DNA of 64,000 nt from Streptomyces panaciradicis (GTDB lineage: Bacteria > Actinomycetota > Actinomycetes > Streptomycetales > Streptomycetaceae). This document shows positions 62,380 through 64,000 of this stretch, in pieces; the first letter of the stretch is position 1; every line of letters begins with the position of its first letter. A program made the position numbers and the translations under genes. The stretch lies in contig NZ_JAMGBF010000010.1 in NCBI RefSeq assembly GCF_023516615.1, positions 104,847 to 168,846 of the forward strand, written 5' to 3'. The notes under the pieces were generated by a model that was given only the letters and a program-made list of their open reading frames with translations, did no database searches and was not told where the DNA came from.

Positions 62380-64000
62380 TCAGGAAGCGTCCGGACGTCC
62401 CTGCGCGTAGAGCTCCTCGATCTCGTCCGCGAAGTCCTCGGCGATCGCGTCGCGCCGCAGTTTCATGGACGGCGTCAGATGCCCGGCCTCCTCCGTGAAG
62501 TCGACGGGGAGCACGGCGAATCGGCGGATCGACTCCGGGCGGGAGACCAGCTTGTTCGCCTCGTCCACGGCCCGTTGCAGAACCGCCCGCAACTCGGGAT
62601 CGTCCTGCACGAGTTCGGCCGTGACGGCGGGGTGCTTGCCGTTCATCCGGCGCCAGTGGCCGACGCCCTCCATGTCCAGGGTGATGAGCGCCGCGATGCA
62701 GGGACGGCGGTCGCCGACGACCATGACCTGCGAGATCAGGGGGTGGGCACGCAGCCAGTTCTCCAGCGGGGCCGGGGCCACGCTCTTGCCGCCCGCCGTG
62801 ATCAGCATCTCCTTCTTGCGGCCGGTGATGGTGAGGTAGCCCTCGTCGTCCAGGCGGCCGATGTCGCCGGTGGCGAGCCAGCCGTCGGTGGTCGCCGGGA
62901 CGACCCCGCCCGCGTTCGGGTCCCAGTACCCGCGCAGCACATGCCCCCCGGACAGCAGGATCTCGCCGTCGGCGGCGATCCGGACCTTGGTGCCGGGCAG
63001 CGGCCAGCCCACCGTGCCCAGACGGGGCTTCAAGGGGGGTGTGACGGTGGCGGCGCCGGTCGTCTCGGTCAGGCCGTAGCCCTCGTAGATCTCGATGCCC
63101 GCGCCCGCGTAGAAGGAGGCGAGCCGGCGGCCCAGCGGGGAGCCGCCGCAGATCATGTAGCGGACCCGGCCGCCCATGGCGTTGCGGATACGGCGGTAGA
63201 CCAGCGGGTCGTAGAAGGTCCGGGCCGCTCTCAGCGCGGCGCCCGGGCCGGGGCCGGTGCCGGACTGGCGGGCCTCGCGCGCCTCCCCGTACCGGCGGGC
63301 CACGGCGGCCGCGCGGTCGAAGGCGGCGACCCGGCCGCCGGCCTCGGCCTTGGCGCGGGCCACGTTGAAGACCTTCTCCAGCATGTACGGGATGGCGATC
63401 AGGCAGGTCGGCCGGAAGCTCGCCAGGTCGGGCAGCAGGTGCTCCGACTTCAGGCTCGGGGCGTGGCCCAGGCGCACCCGCGCGCGGACGCAGGCGACCG
63501 CCACCATGCGGCCGAAGATGTGCGACATCGGCAGGAAGTGCAGGACCGACGCCTCTTCGCTGGTCCGCGACCGGAACACCGGGTAGAGGAGTTCGACGGC
63601 GTTGTCGACCTCGGCGAGGAAGTTGCCGTGGCTGATCGCGCAGCCCTTGGGGCGGCCGGTGGTGCCGGAGGTGTAGACGACGGTGGCGAGGGTGTCGGGG
63701 GCCAGCATCCCGCGCCGCACGTCCACTTCGTGCTCGCGCACGTCCGCCCCGCGTTCCGCCAGCCGCTCCACGTGCCCCTTCTCGATGACCCACAGATGCC
63801 GCAGGTCCAGCAGCCTGCTGAGCTCGGGACCGAGGGCGGCCGCCTGGGCCGCGGTCTCGGTGACGAGCGCGACGGCACCGGAGTCCTGCAGGATCCAGCG
63901 GGTCTGGAAGACGGAGGAGGTGGGGTAGATGGGGACGACGACCAGGCCGCAGGCCCAGGCGGCGAAGTCCAGCAGCGTCCACTCGTACACGGTCCGCGCC
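62380..64000 (-). CDS. long-chain acyl-CoA ligase (AMP-dependent synthetase), copy 2, 5' partial
   Basis: The frame runs through the right edge, so about 540 C-terminal residues are present and roughly 100 N-terminal ones are missing. It carries the same motifs as copy 1: YTSGTTGRPKGC, LPMSHIFGRMVA, YGLTETTGAATVTPPLKPRLGTVGWP, TGDIGRLDDEGYLTITGRKKEMLITAGGKSVAP, and PSMKLRR. The two proteins are near-identical over long runs, so they arose by tandem duplication. Local differences (AEASVLHFLPMSH region, MEGVGHWRRMNGKHPAVTAELVQ) show that they have since diverged, and both frames are intact. Confidence 0.92.
   Translation of the reverse strand, partial: ARTVYEWTLLDFAAWACGLVVVPIYPTSSVFQTRWILQDSGAVALVTETAAQAAALGPELSRLLDLRHLWVIEKGHVERLAERGADVREHEVDVRRGMLAPDTLATVVYTSGTTGRPKGCAISHGNFLAEVDNAVELLYPVFRSRTSEEASVLHFLPMSHIFGRMVAVACVRARVRLGHAPSLKSEHLLPDLASFRPTCLIAIPYMLEKVFNVARAKAEAGGRVAAFDRAAAVARRYGEAREARQSGTGPGPGAALRAARTFYDPLVYRRIRNAMGGRVRYMICGGSPLGRRLASFYAGAGIEIYEGYGLTETTGAATVTPPLKPRLGTVGWPLPGTKVRIAADGEILLSGGHVLRGYWDPNAGGVVPATTDGWLATGDIGRLDDEGYLTITGRKKEMLITAGGKSVAPAPLENWLRAHPLISQVMVVGDRRPCIAALITLDMEGVGHWRRMNGKHPAVTAELVQDDPELRAVLQRAVDEANKLVSRPESIRRFAVLPVDFTEEAGHLTPSMKLRRDAIAEDFADEIEELYAQGRPDAS

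Overview
The window is a chromosomal segment of a high-GC actinomycete, almost certainly a Streptomyces. The evidence is very high GC with G/C-ending codons, many GTG starts, an SsgA-like protein (a family confined to sporulating actinomycetes), futalosine-pathway menaquinone genes, a ydaO-type riboswitch before a cell-wall hydrolase, and a full nuoA-N complex I operon. From memory, the gene order resembles the S. coelicolor SCO4595-SCO4503 region read backwards; that was not checked here. It looks like core chromosome. No transposase, integrase, phage gene, tRNA, rRNA or CRISPR array was seen.

Layout. 1-2.7 kb: korA (cut by the left edge) and korB, a 2-oxoglutarate:ferredoxin oxidoreductase, closed by a strong terminator. 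2.7-10.5 kb: small accessory genes, including a DUF6082 protein, an HxlR regulator divergent from a quinone-reductase-like NAD(P)H enzyme, a RarD transporter, a VOC protein, a secreted M28 aminopeptidase, a proline-rich TPR-like protein and an FMN reductase. 10.5-15 kb: an ABC-2 exporter with a LolA-like envelope protein, and a secreted CHRD/DUF3455 protein. 15-18.5 kb: a polyprenyl diphosphate synthase, a riboswitch-controlled secreted transglycosylase, and a HAD phosphatase. 18.6-26.5 kb: a flavin monooxygenase with an ATP-grasp ligase, fumarylacetoacetase, an orphan M56 protease, RecQ and a secreted protein. 26.6-42.7 kb: nuoA-N on the minus strand, with most junctions overlapping by a few bases and a Rex-type operator upstream. 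43.4-49.2 kb: an NlpC/P60 hydrolase, a menJ-like reductase, a GNAT enzyme, a lone PASTA protein, menG, a miniature amidohydrolase-like protein and mqnC. 49.3-53.5 kb: prepilin peptidase, SsgA-like protein, Ser/Thr kinase and mqnA. 53.7-64 kb: a cold-shock protein, an XRE-cupin regulator divergent from azlCD, a methyltransferase, a KstD-like flavoprotein, DUF6817, a LysR regulator, a decayed gene fragment, and two tandem long-chain acyl-CoA ligases, the second cut by the right edge.

How the genes work together. Much of the window serves the respiratory chain. KorAB supplies reduced ferredoxin from the TCA cycle, and complex I oxidises NADH and reduces menaquinone. Five genes build or mature that quinone: mqnA and mqnC for the ring, the polyprenyl synthase for the tail, menG for ring methylation and the menJ-like reductase for tail saturation. 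The two cell-wall hydrolases carry candidate Crp sites, and one also carries a c-di-AMP riboswitch.

Regulatory signals visible in the DNA include a Rex/Crp-like box before nuoA, several promoters whose -10 box lies 6-7 nt from the start codon (leaderless mRNAs), inverted-repeat operators in divergent spacers, and many strong hairpin terminators. Where a good ribosome binding site or spacing argued for it, starts were moved inward from the longest open frame; these choices are stated per gene.
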